NCBI GenBank assembly: GCA_963662865.1
Contig: OY759969.1
Coordinates: 1,860,001-1,924,000, forward strand
Reading direction: 5' to 3'
From: JAJDYQ01 sp963662865
GTDB lineage: Bacteria; Pseudomonadota; Gammaproteobacteria; JAJDYQ01
DNA: 64,000 nucleotides
Under the pieces are notes generated by a model. The model was given only the letters and a program-made list of their open reading frames with translations. It searched no databases and was not told the origin of the DNA. Shown here one piece after another: positions 45,501 through 53,588 of this stretch. Made by a program: the position numbers and the translations under genes. How positions within the stretch are numbered: the stretch's first letter is position 1; every line of letters begins with the position of its first letter.

Positions 45501-46582
45501 GTGACGGTGACCGGGCCGCTGCCTTCTGACGTGGTGTCGGCCACGGTCGGCACGGAGTAGATGGCGCTGCCGGAGGTCGGCACGGTTACTGTCTGGGTGC
45601 CCTCGTTGGTGGAGGCCACGAAGTCGCGGCTGCCCGAGGCGTCGGCGACAAACAGGCTGACTGTCAGGGCCGCGCTGGGCGTGGGTGTTACGGTAATGGT
45701 GAAGCTGGCGGTGGCGCCTTCCGTCACCGGTGAGGTGCCGGCGGCGATGGTGATGACCGAAGCGCTCTGTGCCACTACAAAGATCGGGGACAGACCGAAG
45801 TAGCTTCTACGTGTACCGCTCGGTGAGTCAGCGCTACTCAAACCATCAGCTGGCGACCCATATCTGACATTCGGTGCGAAATTCTGTCCCAATGTTCTAA
45901 GCGCACGGTCGGGAAATGCGGTTCCATTGTCGCGGCTGCCGGTATAGGCAGTGCCGGTTTGGGAGGCTCCATTTTCGTTGCGTCCTGCTGCGCTATTCCA
46001 CGAGCCGTCGTGGAAGTCCGGGTAATTATCGGCGACCCGGGGGCCGTCCAGCCAGTAGATGGGCACGCCGGTACCGGTGGTCATGGCATGGTCGCGGGCG
46101 TCCACCGCGGTGGTTGAGTAGAGGGCGCGGAAGGTCGCGCTGTAGGGCCGGATGGCTGTGTGGCCGGCTGCGACGCGATTCCGCACGTGGATATCGTATT
46201 CGCTGGCGTTACGCGCGGTCGCATTGCGTGTGGTGGATGAGATGAACAACAACCGGAAGCTTTCTCCGGCACCGATGGACGACGGTTTCAGTGCCCAATC
46301 CTGGGGGACGGTGTAGGTGCCGTCGGCATTGGCCGACTGGGCGGCGGCTTCGCTGGCCAGTGCTGCCAGCAGCGGCAGGCCGAGCAGCACGGCGGCCAGG
46401 CCGCGGCGCAGGGTGGAAAGGCTAAAGCGGTTCAGGACAGAGGCGAACCGATGGGATGCCGAGCGCCGCCCTGTGTCGGTGGCGAGGCTCAACATAAATA
46501 CCCCATTTGGGGGGGGGGGGGGGGGGGGGGGCATTAAATTGTGTAGGTCGCCTGTGGCCGCTTGCAGGGGCTTTGTCATCAT
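39530..46582 (-). CDS. Giant Calx-beta-repeat surface protein with C-terminal beta-barrel
   Basis: 2350 residues from the ATG ATG at 46582, behind a GAGAGAGG ribosome site. Order: short leader with eight Pro from a 23-base C tract (18-25), signal-peptide core ending ALASEAAAQS (about 80-95), a roughly 200-residue globular domain of unknown role (FRLLFISSTTRNATARNASE), about a dozen Calx-beta-like domains (each ending in TITDND or similar, with calcium-type acidic loops), then an autotransporter-like barrel (about the last 420 residues) ending in KLRW with a terminal aromatic. Probably an outer-membrane adhesin. A second ATG at 46495 (residue 30) lies after the C tract with TGGGG before it and would make synthesis independent of tract length. 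See findings. Confidence 0.85.
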   Translation of the reverse strand: MMTKPLQAATGDLHNLMPPPPPPPPNGVFMLSLATDTGRRSASHRFASVLNRFSLSTLRRGLAAVLLGLPLLAALASEAAAQSANADGTYTVPQDWALKPSSIGAGESFRLLFISSTTRNATARNASEYDIHVRNRVAAGHTAIRPYSATFRALYSTTAVDARDHAMTTGTGVPIYWLDGPRVADNYPDFHDGSWNSAAGRNENGASQTGTAYTGSRDNGTAFPDRALRTLGQNFAPNVRYGSPADGLSSADSPSGTRRSYFGLSPIFVVAQSASVITIAAGTSPVTEGATASFTITVTPTPSAALTVSLFVADASGSRDFVASTNEGTQTVTVPTSGSAIYSVPTVADTTSEGSGPVTVTLLGTIAHTVSPSQNSASVQVIDDDANVLSLSIDSAMGAEGDSGLSDGATVTLTIDPPGATGFVRLDVSGSTGLALTDVLFPFVPTLALNHVINLETLFSSGPSRIGRVRARGDTVDETDETLQITLGRIGGVTPASIIIDPDANRVTYTITDDDPTVVSLTRTGGTGAIDEGGTVGFTIALSRALTAGEIIDVPLSIGGTGVTTDDWSLAAAGTGVTLSAEATATPLLSFAGAGAETATLVLTTTLDDTAEGGGTETYTIALGPNDDSANGFDLASRATNVGGGADPHASDNTFDVMVGDAAVHTLSISLDRTMAAEGDSDITDGATVTITIDPPRPNAGFGIEICLSGTATLGDSADWRYTDPDNSATAINTNAEALAECSSGVDDPTVLVPNLRSFQRKIRINGDTVDELDQTVTLTLRRSTSSTPPDVVISPTANRVTFTITDDDTAGVTITETNDATTLTENGGTDEYGVMLATQPTANVTITPTSGMTDTAIVSGSLTFTATNWDTVQTITVAGLDNNADAANQQVTITHAINSTGDALYNALAPVSVTATVTDDDATTVTLAGTAGNVMEGAAKAITVTLSRALAEGEALPVPLTFGGAATPGTDYTVTGTMAQGVAYTGLDSATGMVTFTGPSATSATLTLSATPDSDVEASGETVIIGLGTLDGDSGTGLDGGASGTDSLDDFRIEDPLLISITGGTAVTEGSSATFTVTANRVPGSALMIDLTVADAAAGDYLDSGDEGDNMVTLSGATTATVEIPTQTDSTDETNGTITVTIADGTGYTVGMPSSAMVGVTDDDATTVTLTGTAGNISEGVTRNLMVTLDRALVAGESLAVPLTLGGNATRGTDYTLTGTPADNIAYDIPNSATAGMVTFTGPAAATATLALAVQVDGTSDTGETITIALGTLDSNSGSGLGGGGAGTGSLAFTIMEQPAIVLPPTLTVTEGASVGYPVSLATAPTAAVTVTVTGHSGTDLTPDETSLTFTMTDWDTVQTVMVTADQDADAADDTVTLMHTASGTTAYSGVTGAVVVTIDDDDLPVASFAVTSFTTNEGSGTYNVVVDLSPAPAVATTITYTVDSASTATPGTDYTTLTGTVVASVDASSVNISVAITDDSVDETSETVILNLAAGSGYTVGTDRVHTLTIADNDTAGVTVSAAMAGITVAESGGIDRYTLVLDTQPAGNVVITVASGTTSAATVSPASLTFAAGNWNRVQTVTVTGVNDNVGGNRTATISHSIESGDGDSANYPDGLAIATVAVTVTDDDEPVASFAVASFTTNEGSGTYNVVVDLSPVPTTATTISYTVAGTATPGADYTALTGTVVASASASSVEIPVTITEDSTQEGSETVILILGTGTGYTVGSDRVHTLTITDNDLPDLPVASFAADTSMANEGSGTHNVVVNLSPVPTANTTISYTVDVVASTATPGDDYTTLTGTVVASASASSVNIPVAITDDSTQQEGSETVILNLTAGSGYTVGTGRGVHTLTITDNDTPPVGTGAMQEMQAAQEAWLPRFGLTAVEHMLGGLDYRFSVADQAGLSGNVSGLSSGRALHGGGNATGTGYAADGFGQGGGGDGLGAGSVDRLLNLSRTLSLRDMLRGSRFVHRGGENGVSVWGQASYSRYEDGQDGVTVDGEVATGMLGVDSDNGRTLLGLALSYSEGTGDWSGASAQGELSSTLASLLPYIRHNVTERLQLWAAASYGLGNLEQSSISADSRHDINQLSASAGVRGTLLERPIEEGGLTLTLISDAALARIESDDADGVLGLTSNTKRFRMGLEWSWQMPQADGGRLIPELELGMRYDGGDTSDGLGVELGGGISWQLPSKGLTIDLRGRRLLDHEAAERREWGVSGSLRYDRQPGSAHGPSLSVRQEYGTAAASGGLDRLLSDSLSDALEEDSSQPGPASGRWSLEGEWGLALNDGATGIPYAGLSSSDAGHDLTLGWRLLSAPGTLDTELDIKALRRRDGEGKTNHGIGAQWKLRW
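40960..45760 (-). repeat. Calx-beta-encoding DNA repeats
   Basis: Long near-identical blocks recur about every 330-350 bp or multiples, for example around 41006-41110, 41362-41470 and 42030-42140 (each with CAGTGTGTGCACAC and CACCGTGTAACCC). Blocks of this similarity can recombine and change domain number. The outer repeats toward 45760 are more diverged. Confidence 0.8.
46509..46531 (-). repeat. 23-base homopolymer (C on coding strand) inside the giant gene's 5' end
   Basis: Twenty-three G on the plus strand, read as C in the coding direction: ATG, then CCC seven times, then CCA AAT GGG. At 23 the frame from the ribosome-site-bearing start is open into the signal peptide; 22 or 24 would shift it. 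Its exact length is also prone to sequencing error. Confidence 0.9.
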
Positions 46583-46611
46583 GATAAATTCCTCTCTCTC
46601 CAATGAAAAGC

Positions 46612-46632
46612 AAGCGGCTTTGCGGGCCGCTT
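46612..46632 (-). other. Leader hairpin of the giant gene
   Basis: AAGCGGC and GCCGCTT form a perfect 7-bp stem with a 7-base loop; on the minus strand it is followed by GCTTTTC. It lies between the promoter and the start codon, so it could attenuate transcription or protect the mRNA. The T run is short, so termination would be partial at most. Confidence 0.45.
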
Positions 46633-46721
46633 CATTCTTACATCCGCTGTTGTCTGTTGCCGGTGCGGGTTCCGGGGGCGTTGCCGATTCCAGACCTGTG
46701 TCATACCGGCAATTTGAACCA

Positions 46722-46750
46722 ATCTTAGCCACATCCGGGACGCATTGCAA
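46722..46750 (-). promoter_or_regulatory. Promoter candidate of the giant gene
   Basis: Minus-strand TTGCAA (46745-46750) and TAAGAT (46722-46727) are separated by 17 bases, with an A-rich stretch upstream resembling an UP element. Predicted leader of roughly 130 bases before the ATG at 46582. Confidence 0.55.
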
Positions 46751-46886
46751 GCCTTTTTTTTGTTTTTAGTTGCACGGCGTGGTTCGAGTTTGTGGTGATG
46801 CATCGCTTTTTATTTCGTTTGCATCGGGGTTTAATTAACTGTTCGGGTGAATTAAACTTCGTTCTTTTTGCTATCAGGGGGTCAGT

Positions 46887-47450
46887 ATGGTCAGTCTGGA
46901 GACACCGGTTTGTGATTTTAACCGGCCCGCCATTGATTTTTCATTGTCGGGCGTGGATGGAAAGACCTGGACGTTACGGGATTGTGCGGGCGAGAAGGGT
47001 CTGCTGGTCATGTTTATCTGCAATCATTGTCCGTATGTCAAGGCGGTCAGGGACAGGATTGTACGGGATACCGATGGGCTTAAACCGATGGGGCTGAATA
47101 GTGTCGCTATCATGTCAAACGACCCGACGCAGTATGAGGAGGATTCCTTTGAAAATATGCGGATGGTTGCGGAGGAGTACGGCTTTGGTTTTCCTTATCT
47201 GCTGGATGAGACTCAGGCCGTGGCCAGGGCCTATGGCGCGGTATGTACTCCCGATTTCTTTGGCTATAACGCGGACCTGAAGCTGCAGTACCGTGGCCGC
47301 CTGGATGAGAGCCGTAAAGAGGCTGCGGGACCGGGGGTGCGCCGGGAGCTGTTCGAGGCGATGAGGCTGGTTGCCGAGACGGGCCGGGGGCCGGCTGATC
47401 AGGTGCAGAGTATTGGCTGTTCCATTAAGTGGATCGGCGAGTCGCTTTAA
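46887..47450 (+). CDS. Thioredoxin-fold (AhpC/TSA-like) redox protein
   Basis: 187 residues, ribosome site AGGGGGT just before the ATG. The redox motif is CNHC in MFICNHCPYVKAVRDRIV, and the family's IMSNDPTQYEEDSFENM and GRLDESR segments follow. Cytoplasmic (no signal peptide). Such proteins are thioredoxin-family reductases or peroxiredoxin relatives of unknown substrate. It is separated by 242 bases from tkt and need not be co-transcribed. Confidence 0.85.
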   Translation: MVSLETPVCDFNRPAIDFSLSGVDGKTWTLRDCAGEKGLLVMFICNHCPYVKAVRDRIVRDTDGLKPMGLNSVAIMSNDPTQYEEDSFENMRMVAEEYGFGFPYLLDETQAVARAYGAVCTPDFFGYNADLKLQYRGRLDESRKEAAGPGVRRELFEAMRLVAETGRGPADQVQSIGCSIKWIGESL

Positions 47451-47692
47451 GGTCGTCAGTCGTTTGTTATCCGCTTGTCGTATTCTTTCGGTTTATTGGC
47501 TTATAAGCAATCTTGACCATGCGGTGTGTTGCGGGGTGGGGGCGATTCAGCGAGAATAAGCGACTTTGCGTTCGGCCTGAGTGGGGTGTCCTGGTTTCAT
47601 GGTCGGGCTGTATGACGCAGGAATGGGTTAAGTTGGTCAGTCGGTGTTGCCGGGTTTGACGGAATCCATTATTTCTTGAGGAGGACAGCGCT
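47451..47692. other. Intergenic region before tkt
   Basis: 242 bases ending in a strong GAGGAGGA ribosome site for tkt. It probably holds the promoter of the carbon-metabolism cluster, but no box pair was convincing enough to list. Confidence 0.4.
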
Positions 47693-49690
47693 ATGCCATC
47701 GCGTTTTGATCTGGCGAATGCCATCCGTGTGTTGAGCATGGATGCTGTACAGAAGGCCCATTCCGGTCACCCGGGTGCCCCTATGGGCATGGCGGATATC
47801 GCCGAGGTGCTCTGGAATGACTATATGAAGCATAATCCGGAAAATCCGAATTGGGCGGACCGTGACCGTTTTGTGCTTTCCAACGGCCATGGTTCCATGC
47901 TGATTTACTCTTTGTTGCACCTGACGGGTTACGATCTGGGCATGGATGACCTGAAGAATTTCAGGCAATTGCATTCCAGAACGCCGGGACACCCTGAATA
48001 CGGCTATGCGCCGGGTATTGAGACTACTACCGGTCCTTTGGGTCAGGGGATTACCAACGCCGTGGGTATGGCGATTGCCGAACGTGCGCTGGCCGCGGGG
48101 TTTAATCGGGACGAGTATGTCGTTGTGGATCACCATACTTATGTGTTCCTGGGCGACGGCTGCCTGATGGAGGGCATCTCTCATGAGGCCTGTTCGCTGG
48201 CGGGTACGCTGGGGCTGGGTAAGCTGATCGCTTTCTGGGATGATAATGGTATCTCTATTGACGGCCATGTTGAGGGCTGGTTTACCGACGATACGCCCCG
48301 CCGCTTTGAGTCTTATGGCTGGCATGTGGTTGCCGATGTTGATGGCCACGACCCGGAGATCGTGAACGGGGCTATTGAGGAGGCCCGGTCTGTGACTGAC
48401 AGGCCTTCCATAATCTGCTGTAAAACCACGATTGGTTTTGGTTCTCCAAACAAGGCGGGCTCTCATGCCTGTCATGGCGCACCACTGGGCGATGATGAAA
48501 TTGCCCTGGCCCGGAGGGAGTTGGGCTGGGGGTACGATGCGTTTGTGATTCCCGATGAGATTTACGCCGGTTGGGACGGTAGATCGAAAGGCCGTGCGGC
48601 GGAATCGGCCTGGACAGCGAGGTTTGCCGCTTATGAGGCGGTCTATCCTGAGCTGGCCGCGGAATTCAGGCGTCGCATGGCGGATGAGCGTCCCGCCGAC
48701 TGGCTGAATAAGGTGGCCGAGTTTGTTTATGAGTGTAACGATAAGGCCGAAAACAAGGCGACACGTCAGGCTTCGCTGACTTCTATTGAGACTTATTGTC
48801 GCGCATTGCCTGAGTTGTTTGGCGGTTCCGCCGATCTGGGCTGCTCGAATCTGACCGAGTGGTCCGGTTACAAACCAATGCGTGGCGATGCGCCTGAGTC
48901 TAATTATATTAACTATGGTGTACGCGAGTTTGGTATGTCTGCTGTTATGAATGGTATTGCTCTGCATGGTGGCTTTATCCCATTCGGGGCGACCTTTTTG
49001 ATGTTCTCGGAGTATGCGCGTAATGCTATTCGTATGGCGGCGCTGATGAAGCTGCGCTGTCTGTTTGTGTTTACTCACGACTCAATCGGTCTGGGTGAGG
49101 ACGGGCCTACGCATCAGGCGATTGAGCAGATTCCTACGCTGCGTATGATCCCGAATATGGATGTATGGCGCCCATGTGACACGGTGGAGTGTGCCGTTGC
49201 CTGGGCTGCGGCTGTCGGACGTGCTGATGGCCCAAGCTGTTTGATTTTCTCCCGCCAAAAGCTGATTCACCAGCGGCGCACTGCTGACCAGATCGCCGGT
49301 ATCAGCCGGGGGGGCTATGTCCTGAAAGATTCTGATGGCACTCCTGATGTTATTGTTATTGCCACGGGTTCCGAGGTTGGTGTCGCTATGGAGGCCGCTG
49401 CGGCCAGCAGCAAAAATGTCCGCGTGGTCTCGATGCCTGCAACCACTGTTTTTGACGCGCAGGACGATGACTATAAAAAGTCTGTTTTGCCGCCATCTGT
49501 TACAGCGCGTGTAGCGGTGGAAGCGGCGGTAACGGATGGCTGGTATAAATATGTCGGGTGCAACGGCAGGGTGGTCGGCATTGACCGTTTTGGCGAATCG
49601 GCACCGGCCGGTGAACTTTTCAGATACTTTGGCTTTACCGCTGAAAATGTCGGTAAGGCGATCGACGAGGTGTGTGTAACCGATTTTTAG
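47693..49690 (+). CDS. tkt: Transketolase
   Basis: Thiamine-diphosphate enzyme of the pentose phosphate and Calvin pathways. 665 residues: HSGHPGAPMGMADIA near the N-terminus, the ThDP/Mg motif GDGCLMEGISHEACSLAG around residues 150-170, the transketolase motif THDSIGLGEDGPTHQ (about residues 460-475) and a C-terminal domain (IATGSEVGVAMEAA). GAGGAGGA precedes the start. First gene of tkt-gap-pgk-pyk-fba. Confidence 0.98.
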   Translation: MPSRFDLANAIRVLSMDAVQKAHSGHPGAPMGMADIAEVLWNDYMKHNPENPNWADRDRFVLSNGHGSMLIYSLLHLTGYDLGMDDLKNFRQLHSRTPGHPEYGYAPGIETTTGPLGQGITNAVGMAIAERALAAGFNRDEYVVVDHHTYVFLGDGCLMEGISHEACSLAGTLGLGKLIAFWDDNGISIDGHVEGWFTDDTPRRFESYGWHVVADVDGHDPEIVNGAIEEARSVTDRPSIICCKTTIGFGSPNKAGSHACHGAPLGDDEIALARRELGWGYDAFVIPDEIYAGWDGRSKGRAAESAWTARFAAYEAVYPELAAEFRRRMADERPADWLNKVAEFVYECNDKAENKATRQASLTSIETYCRALPELFGGSADLGCSNLTEWSGYKPMRGDAPESNYINYGVREFGMSAVMNGIALHGGFIPFGATFLMFSEYARNAIRMAALMKLRCLFVFTHDSIGLGEDGPTHQAIEQIPTLRMIPNMDVWRPCDTVECAVAWAAAVGRADGPSCLIFSRQKLIHQRRTADQIAGISRGGYVLKDSDGTPDVIVIATGSEVGVAMEAAAASSKNVRVVSMPATTVFDAQDDDYKKSVLPPSVTARVAVEAAVTDGWYKYVGCNGRVVGIDRFGESAPAGELFRYFGFTAENVGKAIDEVCVTDF

Positions 49691-49746
49691 GGGCTCTTGC
49701 GGAGGCCCGGTGTTTTGAAATTTCTATATTTTCAGGAGAATAAATA

Positions 49747-50751
49747 ATGGCTATTCGAGTCGGTATTAATGGTTTTGGTCGTATTGGTCGTATGGCGTTT
49801 CGCGCTATTGTAAAGGATTTTTCTGATATTCAGGTTGTTGGTATTAATGATCTGCTGGATGCGGATTATCTGGCTTACATGCTGAAGCATGATTCTGTGC
49901 ACGGTCGCTTTGACGGCAATATCTCTGTGGATGGCAAGAATCTGGTGGTCAATAATAATATCATCCGTCTGACTGCGGAGCGTGATCCGGCCAATCTGGC
50001 CTGGGGTGCGCTTGATGTCGATATCGTCATTGAGTGTACGGGTTTCTTTCTGACTGAAGAGACCTGCCGGAAGCATGTTGGTGCTGGCGCGAAGAAGGTT
50101 GTTCAATCGGCTCCTTCCAAAGATGGTACACCGATGTTTGTATATGGCGTCAATCATGAAACTTATGCGGGTCAGACGATTGTTTCGGCCGCTTCCTGTA
50201 CGACTAACTGTCTGGCACCTGTTGCTAAGGTTCTGAATGACCGATGGGGTATTAAGCGTGGCTTAATGACGACTGTTCATGCCGCTACGGCGACGCAGAA
50301 GACTGTTGATGGTCCTTCGGCGAAGGACTGGCGTGGTGGTCGCGGTATCCTGGAAAATATTATTCCCTCTTCAACCGGTGCGGCTAAGGCTGTCGGGGTG
50401 GTTTTGCCGGAACTGAATGGCCGGCTGACCGGTATGTCTTTTCGTGTGCCGACTTCTGATGTTTCTGTGGTCGATCTGACCTGTGAGTTGCGCAATAAGG
50501 CTTCATATGACGAAATCTGCGCGGCGATGAAGGAGGCGTCCGGGACAGCAGGTATCGGCGATACACTGGCTTACACTGACGAGAAGGTGGTTTCCACTGA
50601 CTTTCGTGGTAATACTCATTCCTCTATCTTTGATGCCGGAGCGGGTATTGCGCTGGACGATACTTTTGTCAAACTGGTGAGCTGGTACGACAACGAGTAT
50701 GGCTACACCTGCAATATGCTGCGTTTTGTACGGCACGTTGCGGCTAATTAA
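49747..50751 (+). CDS. gap: Type I glyceraldehyde-3-phosphate dehydrogenase
   Basis: 334 residues. NAD(P)-binding GINGFGRIGRM at the start, catalytic Cys in ASCTTNCLAPVAKV, and SWYDNEYGY near the end. AGGAG lies 8 bases upstream. The sequence is close to the E. coli GapA type. It serves glycolysis, gluconeogenesis or the Calvin cycle depending on the host; the position after tkt favours carbon-fixation or gluconeogenic use, but that is only context. Confidence 0.98.
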   Translation: MAIRVGINGFGRIGRMAFRAIVKDFSDIQVVGINDLLDADYLAYMLKHDSVHGRFDGNISVDGKNLVVNNNIIRLTAERDPANLAWGALDVDIVIECTGFFLTEETCRKHVGAGAKKVVQSAPSKDGTPMFVYGVNHETYAGQTIVSAASCTTNCLAPVAKVLNDRWGIKRGLMTTVHAATATQKTVDGPSAKDWRGGRGILENIIPSSTGAAKAVGVVLPELNGRLTGMSFRVPTSDVSVVDLTCELRNKASYDEICAAMKEASGTAGIGDTLAYTDEKVVSTDFRGNTHSSIFDAGAGIALDDTFVKLVSWYDNEYGYTCNMLRFVRHVAAN

Positions 50752-50848
50752 GCCATGCGGTCTTTTTGCCCGGTTGCCGTGTTGCCGATGAGTCGGGTGT
50801 TCGCGTGCCTGCGTTGCCTGATGCTGCATTGTTGCGGTGATAATTAAG

Positions 50849-52030
50849 GTGTCTTTTATCAAGCTGACTGACCTTGATCTGGCTGGCAGGCGTGTGCTGA
50901 TTCGCGCCGATCTCAATGTCCCTGTCAGGGATGGCAGGGTGGTTTCTGATGCGCGTATTACGGCCTCTATGCCAACGATTGAGCATTGCATGAAGGCGGG
51001 TGCCAGGGTTCAGGTCATGTCTCACCGCGGGCGTCCCGAAGAAGGCCGGGCCGATGATGAGCATTCAATGCGGCCTGTGGCAGATGATATGGCCGCCAGG
51101 CTGGGCGTAAAGGTCCGTTTGATCAGGGATTATCCGGACAACCCTCCTGATGTTGCGCAGGGTGAGTGTGTGTTGTTTGAAAACGTGCGTTTTAATGCCG
51201 GGGAGAAGAAGGACAGCGAGGGCCTCGCAAGGAAATATGCGGCATTGTGTGATGTCTTCGTGATGGATGCCTTTGGCACGGCTCATCGTGCCCAGGCTTC
51301 AACTCATGGTGTTGGTCTGTATGCCCCGGTAGCCTGTGCCGGCCTGTTGTTGTCGGATGAGCTGGATAATCTGTCTAAAGCACTGGCTAAACCGGCTCGT
51401 CCAATGGTCGCCATTGTGGGCGGTTCCAAGGTTTCCACCAAGCTGACTGTCCTGGAGGCTCTGTCCGAGAAGGTGGATCAACTGGTTGTGGGTGGTGGTA
51501 TTGCCAATACCTTTCTGAAGGCTATGGGGCACAATGTCGGTAAGTCATTGTGTGAGGATGATCTGGTTGATACGGCAAGGGGGCTGATTGAGAAGATGAA
51601 GGCCCGCGGTGCCAATATCCCAATTGCGGTTGATGTGGTTGTTGGTAAGGGGCTGTCTGAAGATGCCGAGGCAACTTTGAAGGACGCGGCTGATGTGGCA
51701 GACGATGATATGATTTTTGATATTGGCCCCAGGTCCGCACAGGTGCTGGCCGGTATTATTGCCGGGGCGGGGACTGTTGTCTGGAATGGCCCTGTTGGCG
51801 TGTTTGAGTTTGATCAGTTCGGCGATGGTACCCGGACCGTATCTACGGTCATTGCTGATTCGAGCTGCTTCTCTCTGGCCGGTGGCGGCGATACGATTGC
51901 GGCAATCCAGAAGTACGGTATCTATGATCAGGTTTCATATGTCTCTACTGCGGGTGGCGCATTCCTTGAATATCTGGAGGGCAGGACATTGCCTGCTGTT
52001 GCCATGCTGGAGGCCCGGGCGAGCGGGTAA
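50849..52030 (+). CDS. pgk: Phosphoglycerate kinase
   Basis: 393 residues from the GTG at 50849, giving MSFIKLTDLDLAGRRVLIRA like E. coli Pgk; another GTG four codons upstream is possible. Motifs RADLNVPVRDG, SHRGRPEEG, KPARPMVAIVGGSKVSTK and the C-terminal GGGDTIAAIQKYG are present. Carries out the reversible 1,3-bisphosphoglycerate/3-phosphoglycerate step next to Gap. Confidence 0.96.
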   Translation: MSFIKLTDLDLAGRRVLIRADLNVPVRDGRVVSDARITASMPTIEHCMKAGARVQVMSHRGRPEEGRADDEHSMRPVADDMAARLGVKVRLIRDYPDNPPDVAQGECVLFENVRFNAGEKKDSEGLARKYAALCDVFVMDAFGTAHRAQASTHGVGLYAPVACAGLLLSDELDNLSKALAKPARPMVAIVGGSKVSTKLTVLEALSEKVDQLVVGGGIANTFLKAMGHNVGKSLCEDDLVDTARGLIEKMKARGANIPIAVDVVVGKGLSEDAEATLKDAADVADDDMIFDIGPRSAQVLAGIIAGAGTVVWNGPVGVFEFDQFGDGTRTVSTVIADSSCFSLAGGGDTIAAIQKYGIYDQVSYVSTAGGAFLEYLEGRTLPAVAMLEARASG

Positions 52031-52073
52031 GCCGGGGATTAAGGCCATTAGAGACCACGGGAAAGCGAATCTC

Positions 52074-53534
52074 ATGCCAAGAAGGACCAAGATTGTTGCC
52101 ACCCTGGGGCCGGCCACAGATGAGCCCAGGGCCCTGGATGAGTTGATTCAATCGGGTGTTGATGTCTGCCGTATCAATTTTTCTCATGGTTCAGCCGAGG
52201 AGCACAGGGTTCGTGTCGAAACCGTTCGTAACCGTGCCCGTGCCTGCGGGCGTCAGATCGGGATTATTGCTGATTTGCAAGGCCCCAAGATTCGTATCGG
52301 TTCATTCAGGAATGGTTCCGTCGAATTGACTGAAGGTACCATGTTCGCGCTGGATGCGGATATGGATATTGCAGCGGGTGATGGAACTGCGGTCGGTATC
52401 CTCTACAAGTCTTTACCCGATGATGTGATCCGCGGCGATACTTTGTTGCTTGATGACGGCGCTATCGTATTGTGGGTGGATGATGTTGAAGGATCTAAAA
52501 TACACTGTCGCGTCGTGGTGGGCGGGACGCTTTCAGATAAGAAAGGCATCAACAAGCAGGGGGGTGGCCTGTCAGCGACTGCGCTGACCGGAAAGGATAT
52601 GCAGGATATTAAAACAGCGGCCGAGCTTGAAACAGATTATCTGGCCCTGTCTTTTCCTCGCAATGCCGAAGATGTCAATCTGGCTCGTGACCTGTTGCGT
52701 AAGGCCGGCGGGCATGGCGGCATAATTGCCAAGATTGAGCGTGCCGAGGCGTTGACCAGTATTGATGAGATCATTGAGGCTGCTGACGCCATCATGATTG
52801 CCCGTGGTGATCTGGGCGTGGAAATCGGTGATCCGGAATTGCCGGGGGTGCAGAAAAAACTGGTCGCCCGGGCCCGTAAAATGAATCGTGTGGTCATTAC
52901 GGCCACGCAAATGATGCAGTCCATGACCGAGAATCATACTCCGACCCGTGCGGAGGTTATGGATGTGGCAAATGCCGTGCTGGATGGTACCGATGCGGTC
53001 ATGCTGTCAGCAGAGACATCGGTCGGTAAGCATCCTGCAAAAGTGGTTGCTGCCATGGGTAAGATTTGCCGGGGTGCCGAGAAACAGCGCGAGGCTATGA
53101 TTTCTAATCATCGCACGGGTACGACTTTCGATTATATTGATGAGGCTATCGCCATGGCGACCATGTACACGGCGAATCACCTGGGCGTCGCAGCGATTAT
53201 TTCTCTTACTGAGTCAGGTGCAACGCCTCTATGGATGTCCCGTATCAGCTCGGGTATCCCGATCTATGCGATGACTTCCCGCGTGAAAACACGCCGTAAG
53301 GTGACGTTGTATCGGGGGGTCTATCCGGTTAGTTTCAAGTCGGATTTTGCCGATCACACCATCGTCAATAAGGAGACCGTTGATGATCTGGTACGGCGTG
53401 GTGCGGTGCGCGATGGGGATCTGGTAATTATTACCAAGGGCGATCTGGCCGGTATTACCGGGGGAACCAATGCGATGAAGGTTGTTAAGGTCGGGGAATT
53501 GCACGCTCCGGAATATTGTAAAATTGATTCATGA
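52074..53534 (+). CDS. pyk: Pyruvate kinase
   Basis: 486 residues starting MPRRTKIVATLGPATDEPRA; the longer open frame upstream overlaps pgk and is rejected. The signature KIERAEALTSIDEIIEAADA followed by IMIARGDLGVE and the MLSAETSVGKHP motif show a complete active site; the C-terminal domain is present. It lies 43 bases after pgk. Confidence 0.97.
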   Translation: MPRRTKIVATLGPATDEPRALDELIQSGVDVCRINFSHGSAEEHRVRVETVRNRARACGRQIGIIADLQGPKIRIGSFRNGSVELTEGTMFALDADMDIAAGDGTAVGILYKSLPDDVIRGDTLLLDDGAIVLWVDDVEGSKIHCRVVVGGTLSDKKGINKQGGGLSATALTGKDMQDIKTAAELETDYLALSFPRNAEDVNLARDLLRKAGGHGGIIAKIERAEALTSIDEIIEAADAIMIARGDLGVEIGDPELPGVQKKLVARARKMNRVVITATQMMQSMTENHTPTRAEVMDVANAVLDGTDAVMLSAETSVGKHPAKVVAAMGKICRGAEKQREAMISNHRTGTTFDYIDEAIAMATMYTANHLGVAAIISLTESGATPLWMSRISSGIPIYAMTSRVKTRRKVTLYRGVYPVSFKSDFADHTIVNKETVDDLVRRGAVRDGDLVIITKGDLAGITGGTNAMKVVKVGELHAPEYCKIDS

Positions 53535-53588
53535 GGCTTTCGTTTACGGACGAAAAATTAGATTGTTAAAACAAGTGAGGAGATAGTA

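Larger units (their letters stand above)
46583..46886. other. Divergent intergenic region
   Basis: 304 bases between the giant gene (minus) and the thiol-redox gene (plus). It contains the giant gene's promoter candidate, a 7-bp hairpin (46612-46632) in its leader, an A/T-rich tract (46751-46768), and a ribosome site (AGGGGG) before 46887. No additional gene seen. Confidence 0.7.

Noticed and set aside
40126..45800. Many plus-strand frames opposite the giant gene
   Set aside because: They mirror the low-complexity Thr/Val/Asp-rich repeats and have no coherent starts or domains.
46583..46750. Longer N-terminus of the giant protein starting at 46750
   Set aside because: It would run through the promoter and ribosome site, and the added residues are not signal-peptide-like; the start at 46582 has a good ribosome site.
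47669..49078. 469-codon antisense frame over tkt
   Set aside because: It lies entirely opposite a well-conserved transketolase and shows no family features; a product of codon bias.
51717..52073. N-terminal extension of pyruvate kinase
   Set aside because: The extra codons overlap pgk in another frame; the family start MPRRTKIVATLGPA at 52074 is clear.
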